A stretch of DNA of 64,000 nt from Sorangium cellulosum So ce56 (lineage in GTDB: Bacteria > Myxococcota_A > Polyangia > Polyangiales > Polyangiaceae), in assembly GCF_000067165.1 (NCBI RefSeq), contig NC_010162.1, positions 1 through 64,000 on the forward strand. Direction: 5' to 3'. Positions 1 through 9,660 of this stretch are shown here, piece by piece. The translations under genes were made by a program, and so were the position numbers. Each line of letters begins with the position of its first letter. Positions within the stretch are counted from its first letter, which is position 1. The notes under the pieces were generated by a model. That model was given only the letters and a program-made list of their open reading frames with translations. It searched no databases and was not told the DNA's origin.

Positions 1-1416
1 ATGACGATTCCGAAACACGAGCCGCGCGAGGTCTTCGATCGGGCGATCGAGCATACGCGGGCGCTTTCCCCGGCCACTTTCGATCAGTGGTTCGGGGGAG
101 TTCAGTTCGATGATCTGACCGACGGCGTCCTGACGCTGCGTGTCCAGAACGAGTTCGTCCTCGAGTGGGTCAGGGACAATTTCCTGCCAGCGCTCACGGA
201 CAAGATCCGAGAGCTCACCGGCTGGTCGGTCCAGGTCGCGTGGACGGTGGATCAGAACCTCGACGCGCCCATTGCGCAGCGCGTGGAGCTCACCCCGGTG
301 CGTCCGCGGGCGCTCGTCGTGCGTCCGACCAGCGCGGCGCCGGCGCCGGCGCCCCGCCCCGAGCCGGCGCTCCGGCGCGTCCCGTCGATGCCGGACGACC
401 TCAACCCGAAGCACACCTTCGCGAGCTTCGTCGTGGGCCCCTCGAACCAGCTGGCGCACGCGGCCGCGATCGCGGCCGCGGGCGGCGGGGGGCGCCGCTA
501 CAACCCGCTCTTCATCTGCGGCGGCACGGGGCTCGGCAAGACCCACCTCATGCACGCGATCGCGCACCGCGTCTTCGAGGGCAGGCCGGACGCGCGGATC
601 ATCTACGTCTCGGCCGAGAAGTTCACGAACGACTTCATCACGGCCATCCAGCACCACCGGATGGACGAGTTCCGCACGCGGTACAGGTCGAGCTGCGACG
701 TGCTGCTCGTCGACGACATCCAGTTCCTGGCCGGACGCGAGCAGACGCAGGAGGAGTTCTTCCACACCTTCAACGCGCTCCACACGCTCGACCGGCAGAT
801 CGTGGTGACGAGCGACAAGTACCCCCAGAACCTCGAGCGCATGGAAGAGCGGCTCGTCTCGCGGTTCTCCTGGGGGCTCGTCGCCGACATCCAGGTGCCG
901 GAGCTCGAGACGCGCGTCGCGATCGTGCGGAACAAGGCGGCGCTCGAGGGCATCGCGCTCACGGACGACGTGGCGCTCTACCTCGCGCAGATGGTCCGCT
1001 CCAACGTCCGCGAGCTCGAGGGGACGCTGATCCGGCTGGCGGCCAAGAGCTCGCTCACGGGCCGCCCCGTCGACCTCCCGTTCGCGCGCGCCGAGATCAC
1101 GGCCACGTCGCCGCCGCGCGCGCAGATGATGAGCGTCGAGGACATCCAGCGCGCGGTGTGCCACCACTTCCACCTGCGCTCGATCGACCTCACCTCGAAG
1201 GACCGCCACAAGAGCGTGGCCTTCGCGCGCCACGTCGCGATGTACCTCTGCAAGCAGCGGCTGAAGTGCAGCTTCCCGGAGATCGGGCGGGCCTTCGGCA
1301 ACCGCGATCACACGACGGTGATGAGCGCCGTCCGCAAGATCGAGGCGCAGCGCGACTCGGATCCGCAGGTCCGCGCCCACCTCGAGGCGCTCGAGAAGAA
1401 GCTCGCCGACGAGTGA
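1..1416 (+). CDS. dnaA: Chromosomal replication initiator DnaA
   Basis: AAA+ initiator that binds DnaA boxes at oriC, melts the origin and loads the DnaB helicase. All four domains are visible in 471 residues: helicase-interacting domain I (about 1-80), a Pro/Ala-rich linker (about 95-135), AAA+ domain III with Walker A GGTGLGKT at 174-181 and Walker B VLLVDD at 234-239, and DNA-binding domain IV carrying the DnaA signature FGNRDHTTV at 432-440. The ATG lies at base 1, so the upstream origin and promoter are outside the window. It converges on the kinase gene that ends at 1450. Length and motifs are standard for the family; the identification is secure. Confidence 0.98.
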   Translation: MTIPKHEPREVFDRAIEHTRALSPATFDQWFGGVQFDDLTDGVLTLRVQNEFVLEWVRDNFLPALTDKIRELTGWSVQVAWTVDQNLDAPIAQRVELTPVRPRALVVRPTSAAPAPAPRPEPALRRVPSMPDDLNPKHTFASFVVGPSNQLAHAAAIAAAGGGGRRYNPLFICGGTGLGKTHLMHAIAHRVFEGRPDARIIYVSAEKFTNDFITAIQHHRMDEFRTRYRSSCDVLLVDDIQFLAGREQTQEEFFHTFNALHTLDRQIVVTSDKYPQNLERMEERLVSRFSWGLVADIQVPELETRVAIVRNKAALEGIALTDDVALYLAQMVRSNVRELEGTLIRLAAKSSLTGRPVDLPFARAEITATSPPRAQMMSVEDIQRAVCHHFHLRSIDLTSKDRHKSVAFARHVAMYLCKQRLKCSFPEIGRAFGNRDHTTVMSAVRKIEAQRDSDPQVRAHLEALEKKLADE

Positions 1417-1432
1417 GCGGCGCGCGCGCCGC
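1417..1432. terminator. Palindrome between dnaA and the convergent kinase gene
   Basis: A perfect 16-base GC palindrome (GCGGCGCG followed by its complement) begins right after the dnaA stop and fills half of the 33-base gap between two convergent genes. It could act as a two-way transcription stop. There is no T tract, and GC-only palindromes occur by chance in such DNA, so support is modest. Confidence 0.35.
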
Positions 1433-1449
1433 GCGGCGAGCGCGCGAGG

Positions 1450-4400
1450 TCAGAGCTCGGACAGCGCGGAGCGCGCGTCGTCCGCGACGAGCTTGTTGCC
1501 GTACGCGGACGCGAGATCGAGCACCTCGGCGAGCTCGCGCCGCGCCTCCTTGACCAGGCCCCGCTGCTTCAGGAGCGCGCCGAGCAGGTACCGGCTCTCG
1601 AGGGCGTCGGTGCGGTAGGAGCGCGCGTCGGCGTAGCGCGCGAGCTCGCGCAGGAGCTCGCCGGCGCCGGCCGCGCCGCTCAGCCCGTCCAGGTAGGCGA
1701 GGTGCGCGCGGTTGATGGAGGCGAGGCGCTCGTGGCCGCTCTCCTCGGCGAGCTCCTTCGACTCGGTGAGCGACGCGTAGGCGCGCGGCAGATCGCCGAG
1801 CCGCCGGCTCGCGTCGCCGAGGTTGTGCAGCGCGGCGGCCGTCTCGAAGCGCAGGCCCGCGGACCGGGCGAGGTCGACGGCGCGGGCGGAGCTCTTCACC
1901 GCCGCGTCGAAGTCGCGCAGGAACACGTGCACGAGGACCCGCTGCTTCTCGCGCTCGCTCGCCGCCGCGAGGTCGCCCGGATCGCCGAGCGCCTCCGCCC
2001 GATCGAGGGCGCGGAGCGCCGCCGCGATGTCGCCCGTCGCCGCGCGCGTCTGGGAGATCGCGAGCAAGAGCCTCGGATCGTCGATCGCGCCCGTCGCCTC
2101 GAGCTGCTCGACGGCGCGCTCCGCGCGCGCGAAGTCGCCGCTCCGGACGCCGATCTCCGTCTCGCTCGCGAGCGCCTTGCGGCGGAGGTCCTCCCGATCG
2201 CCGGCGAGGGCGTAGGCCTCCTCGAGCCTCGCGTACGCGTCGGCGAAGAGATCCACCGCGCCGAGGGCGCGCGCCAGGTCGACGCGGGCCGAGAGCTTCT
2301 GCTCCGGCGCGCCGGCCTCGTCGATGCGCCGCAGCGCGCGGGCGGCGACGTCGACGAGATCCGGCGCGGAGCGCACGCGCACGACGACGTCGGCGAGCGC
2401 GCCGAGCCACGCGGCGAGCTCCGCCGGCGAGCGGTGGGCGTGGTCGCCGAGATCGAGCGCCTGGAAGATGAGCCGGAGCGCCGGATCGAGCTGGCTCGCG
2501 CGGATCTTGTGGAGCGCCGCGCGCGCGTAGAACGTGGCGGCGCGGTCGCGATCGCCGGCCTGGTAGAAGTGCTGCCCGATGCGCTCGGCGTGCTCGGTGC
2601 CGTCCTCGCCGACGACGGCGACGTACGCCGCCGCGGCCGCGGCGTGCAGCTCCCGGCGGAGCTCCGGCGGGATCGCGTCGAGGACGATCTCCCCGTGCAT
2701 GGGCGACGCGAAGCTCGCCTGCGCGGGGCCCTTGAGCCGCAAGAGGTCGCGGGTCGCGAGCCCGGAGATCGCGCGGTTCACGGCGGGGAGCTTCTGCTGG
2801 AGGAGCGCCGCGAGGACCTCGGTCGGCACCGGATCGCCGAGGATGGCCGCCGCCTGGAGCACGGCGCGGTCGCTCGGATCGAGCCGCCGCACCCGGGTCG
2901 CGATGAGCGTGCGCAGCGAGCGCGGCACCGCCGACGCGCCGTCGAGCCGCGCCTTCACGACGCCGCTGACGACGCTGAGCGCGCCGGAGTCGAGGAGCTC
3001 CTTGATGAGCTCCTCGAGGAAGAGCGGGTGGCCGCCGGCGCGCTCGCGGCAGAAGGCGACCACGTCGGGCGGCAGGAAGCTCGCGCCGATGCGCGCCGAC
3101 ATGAGGCGCGCGCTGTCGCTGTCCGAGAGCTCCCCGACCTTGAGCCGGTAGAAGTGGGGGTGCGCCTCGAGCAGCGGCGGCGGGTCGCAGCGCGTCGCCA
3201 GCATCAGCACGGCGCGGAGCCCGCCGGCGCGGCCCGCGGTGGCGAGCAGGGTCTCGGCGGTGAGCTGGTCCATCGCCTGCGCGTCGTCCCACGCGAAGCA
3301 GTGGAGGCGATCCTCGCAGAGGCTCTGCACCATGCGCGGGAACGCCGTGCGCAGGATCGCGGTCGTCCCCTGCGGCGCCCGCCTCTCGGCGAGCGCCGCG
3401 CCGAGCTGGCCGAGCACGGCCGCGGACTCGTCGTCGCGCAGGCCGAGCGCCCGCAGCCGCGGCAGCACCGCGCGGATGCGCTCCTCGTCGTCGCCCTCCT
3501 GGATGCCGCAGAGCACCTGGAGCATCGCGGTGAGGCCGCTCCACGGGACGTCGGCGCCGTTGTGCGGGCACGCGGCGACGTAGACGCCGACGTTGTAGTC
3601 GCCCTTCGAGAGCCGCCGCTCCATCTCGGCGAGCAGCCGCGTCTTGCCGATGCCGCGCTCGCCCTGGATGACGACGATCTGCGCGCGCTTCCTCGTGGCG
3701 GCGGCCAGGATGTCGCCGAGCTGCTTGAGCTCGTCGCGGCGGCCGATGAAGCGGCCGTACGCGCCGTCCGGGGGCTGCGCGGACGTGACGACGCGCCCCC
3801 CCTCGGGCGCCGTCCGGCCCGCGCCGGGCAGCTCCTCGGTCGCGAACGCGTTGCGGAGGACGCGCCCGGTGAGGTTCGACACGGCCACCTGGGACTCGGT
3901 CGCGCGGGCGAGCGCCTGGGCGGAGGCGATGAGCGAGGTGAGCCGCTCGTCACGGATCGGCGCGCCGGCGCTGTCGACGAGGATGCGGGCGAGGTGGATG
4001 CCGGCGGAGACCGCGGCGCCCCCGCCGCGCGAGCGCAGGATCACGAGGGCGGCGCGCACCGCGGCCTCCGTGTCGCGGCCGTCGGCGTCGCCAAGCCCGA
4101 AGACGGCGACGAGCTGCGACGCCTCCTGCTCGAGCAGCAGCGCGCCATAGCGCGCCAGCACGTCGCGGGCCCGCGCCATGCGCCTCGCCGCGTCGTCCTC
4201 GGATCCCGTGAAGATGAGCACGAGCGCCGTGACCTCGCGCCGCTCGCCGAGCCCGCGCGCGGCCGGGCCGCTGTCGGCCTTCTCGAGCAGCTGGAGGAGC
4301 CCCGACGCCGAGCGGCTGCGCGTGCTCGTCGTGTGCGGCACCTCGACGGGGGTGCGCTCGTTGGCCCCGTTCGGCTCCTCTTGGAGCACGGCGCTCGCCT

Positions 4401-5367
4401 GGATCTCGGCGCTCTTCTCCTCGTGGAACGGCTCCAGGAAATCGGCGAGGTCGTTCGCCCCGAACCGCTCGGCCGTCGCGTAGAAGAAGCCGAGGAGCGC
4501 CTCGTGCAGCCGCCCGGCGTCGGGGAACCGATCCTCCGGGTTCTTCGCGAGCATCGTGCTCACGACGTCGGCGAGCGACCGGGGCACGTCGGGGCGCACG
4601 AGCGCGAGCGGCGGATACTCGCTCGCCTGCAGCCGCCGCATGATCTCGAACGCCGTCGGCGCCGCGAACGGGTTCGACCCGGCGAGCATCTCGTAGAGCA
4701 CCGTGCCGAGCGAGAAGAGATCGCTCCTGCCGTCGATCGCGCCGGCGCGCGACTGCTCGGGGCTCATGTAGGCGAGCTTTCCGCGGATCCTCCCTGCGCG
4801 GTTCTCGCCGACCTCCTCGTCGGTCATCGATTGCGTCGCCTTCGCGATGCCGAAGTCGGTGACCTTCACCTCGCCCTCCCAGGAGAGCAGGATGTTCTGC
4901 GGAGAGATGTCGCGGTGGACGATGCCGAGGGGGCGCGACTGCTCGTCGCGCCGCCGGTGCGCGTGATCGAGCGCCTTCGCGATCTCGGCCGTCATGAAGA
5001 CGGCCATGGCGAGGGGGATCGGCTTCTTCGCCCTCCGGCAGCGGGCGAGGAGCGTCGCCAGGTCGAGCCCGGGGACGTACTCCATCGCGATGAAGTAGCT
5101 GGTCGGATCGCCGTTCGGATGGTCGACGCGGCCGAGGTCGAACACCTGCACGATGTTCGCGTGCGAGAGGCGCACGGCGAGCTTGGCCTCGTGCACGAAC
5201 ATGTCCACGAAGCGCCCCTGCTCGGCCAGCTTGGGGAGGATGCGCTTGATGACGAGGACCTTCTCGAACCCCTCGACGCCGAAGCTCTTCGCCTTGAAGA
5301 CCTCGGCCATGCCGCCTTCGCCCAGGCGCTCGAGCAAGCGATACCGCCCGAAGGTCTCGCTCAGCAT
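1450..5367 (-). CDS. Ser/Thr protein kinase fused to cyclase-like, AAA+ ATPase and helical repeat regions
   Basis: Eukaryote-like kinase of 1305 residues, probably cytoplasmic. The N-terminal kinase domain has the Gly loop GEGGMAEV (16-23), the ATP-binding Lys41 in VIKRILP, the HRD catalytic loop (HRDISPQN) and DFG (DFGIAKA), so it looks active. About residues 375-500 resemble a class III nucleotide cyclase fold (VAVFGLGDAD followed by an AVRAAL helix) but lack clear metal Asp residues. A second ATPase of the AAA_16/STAND kind follows, with Walker A GERGIGKT at 569-576. The C-terminal third is TPR-like helical repeats. This order matches the large multidomain kinases of myxobacteria. No membrane segment was seen. 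The substrate cannot be told from sequence. Confidence 0.9.
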   Translation of the reverse strand: MLSETFGRYRLLERLGEGGMAEVFKAKSFGVEGFEKVLVIKRILPKLAEQGRFVDMFVHEAKLAVRLSHANIVQVFDLGRVDHPNGDPTSYFIAMEYVPGLDLATLLARCRRAKKPIPLAMAVFMTAEIAKALDHAHRRRDEQSRPLGIVHRDISPQNILLSWEGEVKVTDFGIAKATQSMTDEEVGENRAGRIRGKLAYMSPEQSRAGAIDGRSDLFSLGTVLYEMLAGSNPFAAPTAFEIMRRLQASEYPPLALVRPDVPRSLADVVSTMLAKNPEDRFPDAGRLHEALLGFFYATAERFGANDLADFLEPFHEEKSAEIQASAVLQEEPNGANERTPVEVPHTTSTRSRSASGLLQLLEKADSGPAARGLGERREVTALVLIFTGSEDDAARRMARARDVLARYGALLLEQEASQLVAVFGLGDADGRDTEAAVRAALVILRSRGGGAAVSAGIHLARILVDSAGAPIRDERLTSLIASAQALARATESQVAVSNLTGRVLRNAFATEELPGAGRTAPEGGRVVTSAQPPDGAYGRFIGRRDELKQLGDILAAATRKRAQIVVIQGERGIGKTRLLAEMERRLSKGDYNVGVYVAACPHNGADVPWSGLTAMLQVLCGIQEGDDEERIRAVLPRLRALGLRDDESAAVLGQLGAALAERRAPQGTTAILRTAFPRMVQSLCEDRLHCFAWDDAQAMDQLTAETLLATAGRAGGLRAVLMLATRCDPPPLLEAHPHFYRLKVGELSDSDSARLMSARIGASFLPPDVVAFCRERAGGHPLFLEELIKELLDSGALSVVSGVVKARLDGASAVPRSLRTLIATRVRRLDPSDRAVLQAAAILGDPVPTEVLAALLQQKLPAVNRAISGLATRDLLRLKGPAQASFASPMHGEIVLDAIPPELRRELHAAAAAAYVAVVGEDGTEHAERIGQHFYQAGDRDRAATFYARAALHKIRASQLDPALRLIFQALDLGDHAHRSPAELAAWLGALADVVVRVRSAPDLVDVAARALRRIDEAGAPEQKLSARVDLARALGAVDLFADAYARLEEAYALAGDREDLRRKALASETEIGVRSGDFARAERAVEQLEATGAIDDPRLLLAISQTRAATGDIAAALRALDRAEALGDPGDLAAASEREKQRVLVHVFLRDFDAAVKSSARAVDLARSAGLRFETAAALHNLGDASRRLGDLPRAYASLTESKELAEESGHERLASINRAHLAYLDGLSGAAGAGELLRELARYADARSYRTDALESRYLLGALLKQRGLVKEARRELAEVLDLASAYGNKLVADDARSALSEL

Positions 5368-5487
5368 CGCCCCGCCCGCGCTCCACGCAGCCTCGCGCCT
5401 TTGGCGCGCGCGGCGCTCCGGAGGGGACGGCCCGCGATCGGCGCGCGAGCCGGCGCCGCCGCGCCGGCCGCGTCGCCTAGCCGCGCG

Positions 5488-7350
5488 TCATGTCTCGACG
5501 GCCTTGTTTGCGCCGGCGTCATCGTCCCCTCCATACATCGACTCCGCGATCCGGAACGCCGCCCCCTCGAGACGCGCGTACGCGTCGCGGAGCGCGTCGA
5601 GGTCGCCGCCGGCTTCGAGCAGCTTCCGCAGCGCCGCGCACTCGGCGTGGACCTCGCCGAGGAGCTCGGCGTCGAGCAGATCGCCGTAACCTTCGAGGGC
5701 CTGCTCGGTCGTGTAGACGAGGGTCTCGGCCTGGTTGCGGAGCTCGGCGAGATCGCGCCGGAGCGCGTCGGTCTCCTTGAACCGCTCGCCCTCCGAGACG
5801 AGCCGCTCGACCTCGTCCGGCGTGAGGCCGCTCGTGGGGGTCACCCGGATCTCCTGCACCCGCCCCGTCCCGAGATCCCGCGCCTCGACGCGGACGATCC
5901 CGTTCTCGTCGATGCGGAAGGTGACCTGGATCTTGGGCAGCCCGCGCGGCGCGGGGGGGATGCCGGTGAGCTCGAACCGGGCGAGGCTCCGGCAGTCCGC
6001 GGCCATCTCGCGCTCGCCCTGGAGCACGTGCACGGGGACGAAGCTCTGGTTGTCGACGCTCGTCGTGAAGATCTCGCTCCGCTCGGTGGGGATGGTCGTG
6101 TTCCGCGGGATGAGCTTGAAGCTCACGCCGCCGCCGGTCTCGACGCCGAGCGACAGCGGCGTCACGTCGAGGAGCAGCACCTCGTCCACCTGCCCGGAGA
6201 GCGCGGCGCCCTGCAGCGCAGCGCCGACCGCGACGACCTCGTCGGGGTTGACGCCCTTGTTCGGCTCCCGGCCGAAGAACTCGCGCACCGCCGCCTGCAC
6301 CGCGGGCATCCGGGTCATGCCGCCGACGAGGACCACCGTGTTGACGGCGGAGACGGGGAGCTTGGCGTCCCCGAGCGTCGCGCGACAGACGTCGATGGTC
6401 CGCCGGATGAGGCCCTCGCAGAGCATCTCGAGCTCGTTGCGCCGCATCGTCCGCTCGAGGTGGAGCGGCCCTCCGCCCGGGCCGACGGCGATGAAGGGGA
6501 TGTTGATCTCGGTCTCGAGCGACGACGAGAGCTCGTGCTTCGCCTTCTCGGCCGCCTCCTTGAGCCGCTGCAGCGCCATGCGATCCCGGCGCAGATCGAT
6601 GCGGCTCTTCCCCTCGAACTCGTCGGCGAGCAGGTCGATGATCCGCTGGTCGAAGTCCTCGCCGCCGAGGTGCGTGTCGCCGCCGGTCGCCTTGACGCTG
6701 AAGACCCCGCTCGCGATCTCGAGGATCGAGATATCGAACGTGCCTCCGCCGAGATCGTAGACCGCGATCGTCTCGGCCTTCACCTTGTCGAGGCCGTAGG
6801 CGAGCGCCGCGGCGGTCGGCTCGTTGATGATCCGGCGCACGTCCAGCCCGGCGATCCGCCCTGCGTCCTTCGTCGCCTGTCGCTGCGCGTCGTCGAAGTA
6901 GGCGGGGACGGTGACCACCGCCTCCGTCACGGGCTCGCCGAGGAACCGCTCGGCGACCTGCTTCATCTGGCCGAGGATCACCGCGGAGATCTCGGGCGGT
7001 GAGTAGTTGCGCCCCTTGACCTCGACCCACGCGTCGCTGTTCGGCGCCTCGACGATCTTGTAGGGGGCGAGGCTGATCTGCTTGCTGACCTCGGGCGCGG
7101 TGAACTTGCGGCCCATCAGCCGCTTCACCGCATAGATGGTGTTCTGCGGGTTCGTGACCGCCTGGCGGCGCGCGACCTGCCCGACCAGGCGCTCACCGCT
7201 CGCGGGAAAGCCGACCACGGACGGCGTGGTGCGCGCGCCCTCGGCGTTCGGGATCACCCGAACATCGTTCGCCGAGGCGACGCCTGCCCCTTCGACGACA
7301 GCCACGCACGAGTTCGTCGTCCCGAGATCGATGCCGATCACCTTCCCCAT
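5488..7350 (-). CDS. dnaK: Molecular chaperone DnaK (Hsp70)
   Basis: ATP-driven Hsp70 chaperone of 620 residues. It opens with GIDLGTTNSCVAV (phosphate loop 1), has the second Hsp70 signature in YDLGGGTFDISIL and the third in VVLVGGMTRMPAV, then a substrate-binding beta domain (DVTPLSLGVETGGG) and a helical lid. The tail is short and ends in an acidic/Gly stretch instead of the usual long Gly-rich tail. It lies 187 bases downstream of grpE on the same strand, so the two may be cotranscribed. A second, canonical dnaK-dnaJ locus could exist elsewhere, and paralogue status cannot be judged here. No dnaJ is nearby. Confidence 0.95.
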   Translation of the reverse strand: MGKVIGIDLGTTNSCVAVVEGAGVASANDVRVIPNAEGARTTPSVVGFPASGERLVGQVARRQAVTNPQNTIYAVKRLMGRKFTAPEVSKQISLAPYKIVEAPNSDAWVEVKGRNYSPPEISAVILGQMKQVAERFLGEPVTEAVVTVPAYFDDAQRQATKDAGRIAGLDVRRIINEPTAAALAYGLDKVKAETIAVYDLGGGTFDISILEIASGVFSVKATGGDTHLGGEDFDQRIIDLLADEFEGKSRIDLRRDRMALQRLKEAAEKAKHELSSSLETEINIPFIAVGPGGGPLHLERTMRRNELEMLCEGLIRRTIDVCRATLGDAKLPVSAVNTVVLVGGMTRMPAVQAAVREFFGREPNKGVNPDEVVAVGAALQGAALSGQVDEVLLLDVTPLSLGVETGGGVSFKLIPRNTTIPTERSEIFTTSVDNQSFVPVHVLQGEREMAADCRSLARFELTGIPPAPRGLPKIQVTFRIDENGIVRVEARDLGTGRVQEIRVTPTSGLTPDEVERLVSEGERFKETDALRRDLAELRNQAETLVYTTEQALEGYGDLLDAELLGEVHAECAALRKLLEAGGDLDALRDAYARLEGAAFRIAESMYGGDDDAGANKAVET

Positions 7351-7537
7351 ATGCGGCGAAAGATACTACAGGCCTGGATGCTCGCCGGGTGGGGAGACGA
7401 CCTGGGCGCCCGCGATATTTGGGGAGATCGTGCGGCGAGGTAGCGGGGCACGGCAGATCCCGGACACGATCACCGCAAGGATGCGCACCGTGCCGGAGGT
7501 GTGCGCCGAGGGAGCCGGCGCGACGCCGCGCGGAGGT

Positions 7538-8122
7538 TCAGTTCGCCGCGGGCGCCGGCTCGACGGGCGAGCCCTTCGAGACGACGACCATGGCCGCGCG
7601 GATCAGGTAATCGCCCAGCATGTATCCCGGCTGGACCTCCGCGATCACGACGCCGGCGGGGTGCTCGGTCGAGTCGAGCTGCTGGATGGCCTCGTGCACG
7701 CTGGGATCGAAGGGCTTGCCGACCGCGGCGATGCGCTTGATGCCCATGCGATCGAGCGTGTCGACGAACTGCTTCGTCACGATCCGGACGCCCTCGGCGA
7801 CCGACTTCGCGTCCGGCGCGCTCTCGGCGTGGCTGGCGGCGCGCTCGAGGTTGTCGAAGACCGGGAGCAGATCCTTCAGGATCGCCTCGCGGCCGCGGCG
7901 CTGCGCCTCTTCGACCTCGCGCCGGGAGCGCTTACGGAAGTTGTCGAAATCCGCGGCGGTGCGCAGCAGCTGCTCGCGCATCCGTGCGGCCTCGGCCTGC
8001 GCCTCGCCTAGCTTGTCTTCGGGGGTGGAGGCCTGCTGCTCCGCGGCTTCTGCGCGCTCCGCGTGCGCCTCTGCCGTCTCCCCCGTGTTCTGGTTCGACC
8101 CATTTTGTTCCGAATCGCTCAT
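7538..8122 (-). CDS. grpE: Nucleotide exchange factor GrpE
   Basis: Co-chaperone that speeds ADP release from DnaK. The 194-residue protein has an acidic Gln/Glu/Ala-rich N-terminus, a long coiled-coil segment (about 30-90) containing the typical [16 protein letters not shown] stretch, and a C-terminal beta domain ending in the family pattern [22 protein letters not shown]. These features identify GrpE clearly. It precedes dnaK on the minus strand. The ATG at 8122 has no purine-rich ribosome site before it, and a sigma-70-like promoter lies only about 12 bases upstream, so the message may be nearly leaderless. Confidence 0.96.
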
Positions 8123-8133
8123 AGGACGGCGGC

Positions 8134-8161
8134 ACTATAACCAGCCGCGATCCGCTGGCAA
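8134..8161 (-). promoter_or_regulatory. Candidate sigma-70-type promoter for grpE
   Basis: On the minus strand TTGCCA (8161-8156) and TATAGT (8139-8134) are separated by 16 bases. The -10 box is 11-12 bases from the grpE ATG, which would leave a leader of about five bases. No CIRCE element (TTAGCACTC-N9-GAGTGCTAA) is present. Confidence 0.4.
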
Positions 8162-8396
8162 TCGCCAGGCCCATGGTCGGTCCGCAGGCGAGCGCCACCG
8201 ACCGAGCGCGCCGGCGCTCGCTGCCGCGCCGGCCCAGGACGCCCGCGGGGGGGCCGGCGCGTGGGCGCTCCGGACGCGCTCCGGCCGCGCCCCCGGCCGC
8301 GCTCCGGCCGCTGAGATTGCCCGGGTCTCCACGATCCGCTGCGGGCGCTGCATCGAGCGTTTGCTCCGACCCCCCGCCCGGCGTTAGATCGCCCCC

Positions 8397-9659
8397 ATGA
8401 GCATCGCCACAAGCCCCGCCGCCGAACCTCCTCCGGCGAACGCCTCGACGCCGGCCAGCGCGCCGCTCCTCGCGGCGCAGAAGCACCTGCTCGGAAACTA
8501 CCGGCAGCCGCCGTTCGTCCTCGACCGCGGCAGGGGTTGCGAGCTCTTCGACACCGAGGGGCGCCGGTACCTTGACATGTGCGCGGGGGTGGCGGTGGCT
8601 TCGCTCGGGCACGCTCACCCGCGGCTCGTGGCGACCATCTCCGAGCAGGCGGGTCGCCTGATGCACGTCTCCAACTATTTCTTCAACGCCGAGAACCTCC
8701 GCCTCGCCGAGGAGCTCTGCGCGAAGACCGGCTTCGACCGCGCCTTCTTCTGCAACTCGGGCGCGGAGGCGAACGAGGCGATGCTCAAGCTCGCGCGCCG
8801 CCATTTCTTCAACCGGGGCGAGGAGGGGCGCTACCGGATCATCGCGTTCGACAACGCGTTTCACGGCCGCACCCTCGGCGCGGTCGCCCTGACCGGGACG
8901 CCGAAGTACCGCGAGGGCTTCGGCCCTTCGCTCGCCGGCGTCACGCACGTGCCGTACGGAGACGCGGCGGCGGTGCGCGCGGCCATGGGCCCGGACGTCG
9001 CGGGGATCCTCGTGGAGCCGGTGCAAGGGGAGGGCGGCGTGCTGCCGGCCCCGGCCGGCTTCCTCGCCGAGCTGCGGCGCATCGCCGACGAGCACGGCGC
9101 GCTGCTGCTCATCGACGAGGTGCAGACCGGCATCGGGCGCACGGGGCACTGGCTCGGCGCGATGTACGACGGCGTCCAGGGCGACGCCGCGGCGCTCGCG
9201 AAGGGGCTCGGCGGTGGGTTCCCTGTCGGCGCGCTGGTGCTGCGGGAGCGGCTCAACGGCGCGCTGCCCCCGGGCTCGCACGGCTCGACCTACGGCGGCA
9301 ACGCGCTCGCCTCCGCCACGGCGCGCACGGTGCTCGCGGTCATCGAGGAAGAGAAGCTGTGCGAGGCCGCCCTGAAGCGCGGCGAGCAGCTTGGCCGCGG
9401 CCTCGCCGCGATCGCCGCGCGGCTGCCGGGCGTGTGCCTCGGCGAGCGCGGTCGCGGGTTGCTCCGCGGGCTCATCCTCGCGCCGACCGTCGACGCGCGC
9501 GCCGCCCTCGGCCGCGCGCGCGATCGGGGCGTGCTGCTCACGATCGCGGGGAGCAGCGTGCTCCGGTTCACGCCGCCCCTGATCGTCAGCGAGGCGCAGA
9601 TCGACGAGGCGCTGGCCGAGGTCGAGGCCGCGCTCTCCGAGACGCCGGCTGCGGGTTGA
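8397..9659 (+). CDS. argD: Acetylornithine aminotransferase
   Basis: Class III PLP aminotransferase of 420 residues, the usual ArgD length. It would convert N-acetylglutamate semialdehyde and glutamate to N-acetylornithine in arginine synthesis. Seen in sequence: FCNSGAEANEAMLKLAR (PLP phosphate site), AFHGRTLGA, the LLIDEVQTGIGRTG strand with the PLP-binding Asp, and the Schiff-base Lys269 in ALAKGLGGGFPVGA. The family also includes succinylornithine and GABA transaminases, so exact substrate is less certain than family. It is divergent from grpE, and its stop is one base before the GTG of the next gene, which suggests coupling to that gene. Confidence 0.92.
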   Translation: MSIATSPAAEPPPANASTPASAPLLAAQKHLLGNYRQPPFVLDRGRGCELFDTEGRRYLDMCAGVAVASLGHAHPRLVATISEQAGRLMHVSNYFFNAENLRLAEELCAKTGFDRAFFCNSGAEANEAMLKLARRHFFNRGEEGRYRIIAFDNAFHGRTLGAVALTGTPKYREGFGPSLAGVTHVPYGDAAAVRAAMGPDVAGILVEPVQGEGGVLPAPAGFLAELRRIADEHGALLLIDEVQTGIGRTGHWLGAMYDGVQGDAAALAKGLGGGFPVGALVLRERLNGALPPGSHGSTYGGNALASATARTVLAVIEEEKLCEAALKRGEQLGRGLAAIAARLPGVCLGERGRGLLRGLILAPTVDARAALGRARDRGVLLTIAGSSVLRFTPPLIVSEAQIDEALAEVEAALSETPAAG

Positions 9660-9660
9660 G

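Noticed and set aside
1702..7002. Plus-strand open frame of 1766 codons
   Set aside because: It is antisense to the kinase and dnaK genes, is rich in Arg/Ala/Glu and matches no family; high GC opens long spurious frames.
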